NCBI GenBank assembly: GCA_031268405.1
Contig: JAIRXF010000023.1
Span: 1 to 35,331 of the forward strand
Length of the DNA stretch: 35,331 nucleotides
Direction: 5' to 3'
From: Oscillospiraceae bacterium
GTDB taxonomy: Bacteria; Bacillota; Clostridia; Oscillospirales; Acutalibacteraceae
Shown: positions 33,496 through 35,331 of the stretch, in pieces
Position numbering within the stretch: the first letter of the stretch is position 1
How the letters are laid out: every line of letters begins with the position of its first letter
Translations under genes and position numbers: made by a program
The notes under the pieces: model-generated
What the model saw: only the letters and a program-made list of their open reading frames with translations
Database searches by the model: none
What the model was told of the DNA's origin: nothing

Positions 33496-33654
33496 ATGCT
33501 AGAAGAAAATAAGCCCCAAAACAGCGAAATTTTTCAAGAATCAGAATCATCGGTGATGAGGCCGTTAACGGATGATGAACTCGCTTCAATAGTTTGTACA
33601 GGGGAAACTAAGCCCCGTATTGGTAAGTGGTTAAGAACTGATTTAGGGGATTAG
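33496..33654 (+). CDS. 52-residue leader-like peptide
   Basis: A small acidic peptide with AGGAGG-type site (33482-33488) 7 nt before its ATG. The middle, PLTDDELASIVCTGE (residues 23-37), has the same L-x-D/E-D/E-D/E-L-x-x-V pattern as the end of the Nif11-like leaders of the two following genes (LNDEDLFEVTGG, LNEEDLVAVTGG), but with CTGE where they have TGG. The remaining tail is KPRIGKWLRTDLGD, with a single Cys before it. It could be a precursor peptide or a degenerate leader protein. The next gene starts 29 nt later on the same strand, so it is probably cotranscribed. Confidence 0.6.
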   Translation: MLEENKPQNSEIFQESESSVMRPLTDDELASIVCTGETKPRIGKWLRTDLGD

Positions 33655-33683
33655 TTTTTATTGTGCACGAGGAGGAACGTTAT

Positions 33684-34178
33684 ATGTCACAAGAATCTTT
33701 TAAAAATTTTTGCAAAGCTATAAATAATGATGACAGAATAAAGGAGTCGTTGAAGCAACTTAGAAAAAAATATCCCCCCGGGAAAATGTCACCGGAAGAT
33801 ACTTATAAATTTATAGTAGATGACGTGATAATATTGGCTAAAAGAAATAACTATAGCTTTGATTTTAATGATTATATAGATTATCAGATGAAAGAAGAAT
33901 CTGGCTCATTAAATGATGAAGATCTATTCGAAGTGACGGGTGGGCTTTCTAACCCATTTATTGCATTTGGTGCTGCAAGCTTTGCAGCTTTGTCTATGAT
34001 TGGTACGGGAATGGGCATAGCTAATATGTCACAAAATAGTGGGCCTTTGATTAAAACTTCTACATCCGTCAGCCAAAGTCAAGGAAAATCATCTGATTAC
34101 GAGAAAAAGGCAAAAGAAGAGAAAAAAGATAACAAGCAATCTACCCAAAAAAACAATGAGTCTGGTGATAAATCTTAA
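33684..34178 (+). CDS. Nif11-like leader protein with hydrophobic segment and charged tail
   Basis: A 164-residue protein. Residues 1-87 resemble a Nif11-type leader (ESFKNFCKAINNDDRIKESL, LAKRNNYSFDFNDY, LNDEDLFEVTGG; GG at 86-87) with an inserted KKYPPGKMSPEDTY. After GG comes a hydrophobic, Ala/Gly-rich stretch (about 91-115: FIAFGAASFAALSMIGTG) and then a Ser/Lys/Gln disordered tail. The start is ATG 33684, with GAGGAGGAA just upstream, not the GTG at 33663. The next gene is a diverged tandem copy. The hydrophobic segment directly after the cleavage site is like that of bacteriocins, or would anchor the product in a membrane. Confidence 0.8.
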   Translation: MSQESFKNFCKAINNDDRIKESLKQLRKKYPPGKMSPEDTYKFIVDDVIILAKRNNYSFDFNDYIDYQMKEESGSLNDEDLFEVTGGLSNPFIAFGAASFAALSMIGTGMGIANMSQNSGPLIKTSTSVSQSQGKSSDYEKKAKEEKKDNKQSTQKNNESGDKS

Positions 34179-34282
34179 GTATGAATTGAGCTGAATTATG
34201 TGTTAATGAGTTAATTAAAATTAGGAGTTGCTTTTGATTTTATTTTCAGATTGTTCTTTGAAATTTTAGGAGGTTTTGACTT

Positions 34283-35331
34283 ATGTCAGAAGAGTCGTTT
34301 AAGAATTTTTGCAAAGCTGTGAATGATAGCCCTCAAATAAGAAAAAAAATTAAACAACTTAGAAAAAAATATCCAAAAGGAAAAATGTCACCAGGGGAAA
34401 ATCATAAATTCATGTCAGACGACATAGTGCCTCTAGCTCGAAAATATAATTATGATTTTGACTTAAAAGATTGTATTAATTTCCAAAAAAAAGTAAATGC
34501 AAATGCGAGTTCATTGAATGAAGAGGATCTAGTGGCGGTAACCGGCGGCATGTTTACCTCGACTAGTCTTCTTGCATCTGTTGCGGCAATGTTCACGATC
34601 GGATCAGGTGCAGCTGTAGCCAATGTGGCAAAAGATGCTATTTTAAATAAAATTTCTGAAAATACCTCAATATCTGCCAGTGTTCAAAAAGATGAGGTTG
34701 ATTCCGCTTCGACAAAAAAAACAGAAAAATCTTCCAGTGAAGCTTCTGCTAAAAAAAATAAAGACTCCAAAAATTTTGGTAAACAAGGAGCTCAGACCGA
34801 TGAGAATTTCGAGGAAACGTCTTCTGAACCCGAAGAGTCTTCTCAAGTCGAACTTAAAGACGAACAAGAGCAAAATATGCGGGATGACGACACTGAACAA
34901 AAAACTGATGCAAGTCAGCATTCTAAAAAAAGAAAAACGAAGGGGAATAGTCACAAGCAAAAACAGGCTAAGCACAGCAAGAATAAGTTCAGTGGATTTA
35001 AAGAATTAGAGGAAGAAAAGGATCAGTATATTGAAGTAAAAGAGGATTTTGAACAGCATAAAGATCAAGATTCTAATGTTAATAAACCTGGTAAGAAAAA
35101 GGATGATGATGGCGACGCCAATCAGAAAAATAATCCCGCAAATCAGACGAAAGCTAAGGAAAAACCTGCGCAGCAGACGACTGGTAATACAGATCCGCAG
35201 TCTTCGCAGCAGACGCCTGGTGTTACAGATCCGCAGTCTTCGCAGCAGACGCCTGGTAATACAAATCCGCAGTCTTCGCAGCAGACGCCTGGTAATACAA
35301 ATCCGCAGTCTTCGCAGCAGACGCCTGGTAA
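34283..35331 (+). CDS. Nif11-like leader protein with long repeat tail (runs off the window)
   Basis: An open frame of at least 349 codons without a stop, cut by the right edge. Residues 1-89 copy the preceding gene's leader (ESFKNFCKAVNDSPQIRKKI, KKYPKGKMSP, LNEEDLVAVTGG; GG at 88-89). A hydrophobic stretch follows (about 92-114: LLASVAAMFTIGSGAAVANV). Then about 200 residues of disordered Lys/Glu/Asp/Ser/Gln sequence, ending in a 12-residue repeat (PGNTNPQSSQQT) in four full copies plus. AGGAGG is 7 nt before the ATG. Such length is far beyond known RiPP precursors. It looks like a leader-directed exported or surface protein; function unknown. Confidence 0.8.
   Translation, partial: MSEESFKNFCKAVNDSPQIRKKIKQLRKKYPKGKMSPGENHKFMSDDIVPLARKYNYDFDLKDCINFQKKVNANASSLNEEDLVAVTGGMFTSTSLLASVAAMFTIGSGAAVANVAKDAILNKISENTSISASVQKDEVDSASTKKTEKSSSEASAKKNKDSKNFGKQGAQTDENFEETSSEPEESSQVELKDEQEQNMRDDDTEQKTDASQHSKKRKTKGNSHKQKQAKHSKNKFSGFKELEEEKDQYIEVKEDFEQHKDQDSNVNKPGKKKDDDGDANQKNNPANQTKAKEKPAQQTTGNTDPQSSQQTPGVTDPQSSQQTPGNTNPQSSQQTPGNTNPQSSQQTPG
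35171..35331 (+). repeat. 36-bp tandem repeats, cut by the window end
   Basis: Units start at 35171, 35207, 35243 and 35279, with a partial fifth at 35315. The third and fourth are identical; the first two differ by a few bases. The unit codes for 12 residues (QQTPGNTNPQSS). The GC-richer bases (CCG, ACG, CAG) stand out from the AT-rich surroundings. Copy number could vary by slippage. Confidence 0.92.

Noticed and set aside
33496..34178. Lanthipeptide or thiopeptide gene cluster
   Set aside because: Only precursor-like genes are present. There is no LanM, YcaO, radical SAM or transporter gene, and the cargo lacks the Cys/Ser/Thr pattern.

Overview
The window comes from an AT-rich, Gram-positive, anaerobic bacterium of the Clostridia, probably an Oscillospirales-like, host-associated lineage. 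Signs of this are YlmC/YmxH, MutS2, PrkC/PrpC-type signalling, an FHA-FtsW fusion protein, pyruvate:ferredoxin oxidoreductase, AGGAGG-type ribosome binding sites with many TTG starts, and good sigma-A promoters. Several standard Firmicute gene neighbourhoods are kept only in part: rbfA-nrnA without infB, der-plsY without gpsA, rlmN-prpC-prkC without rsgA. This fits a reshuffled or reduced genome; a gut or endosymbiotic lifestyle is inference only. I saw no rRNA, tRNA, CRISPR array, transposase or phage gene.

Layout. 1-530: non-coding, with a consensus promoter and ribosome binding site for a leftward gene beyond the left edge. 531-9261: housekeeping genes (nrnA, rbfA, ylmC, a CtpE-like cation ATPase, and the unit hypothetical-recO-mutS2). 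9588-10269: two tandem Nif11-type leader-peptide genes ending in a strong two-way terminator. 10333-19912: a leftward cell-envelope and phosphosignalling block with a class B PBP, an FHA-FtsW/RodA fusion, a repeat-rich spacer (124-bp palindrome plus three 123-bp tandem repeats), a secreted coiled-coil protein, a PASTA Ser/Thr kinase, its PP2C phosphatase and rlmN. 20204-28008: rpmF, der, plsY, yccF, prs, argS, a tiny basic protein, rpiB and tsaB. 28295-32885: nifJ flanked on both sides by related small double-glycine proteins. 32997-35331: a small membrane protein, then three more leader-type proteins, the last with a long disordered tail of 36-bp repeats that runs off the window.

The most unusual theme is a dispersed set of seven small proteins with leader-like N-termini, six of them ending in a double glycine. 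Four are Nif11-like, two form a different short-leader family, and one is a short peptide with a variant end. No local maturation enzyme or exporter is present. Their cargo is not rich in Cys, Ser or Thr as in a typical lanthipeptide; it ranges from 24-residue peptides with a shared Asn-Pro/Asp-Gly turn to proteins with a hydrophobic segment and long low-complexity tails. This looks like a family of exported proteins sharing one double-glycine peptidase transporter encoded elsewhere. A second theme is a cell-wall module (kinase, phosphatase, phosphothreonine-reading FtsW, PBP) like the actinobacterial pknB-fha-rodA-pbpA locus, interrupted by a repeat-built secreted coiled-coil protein.
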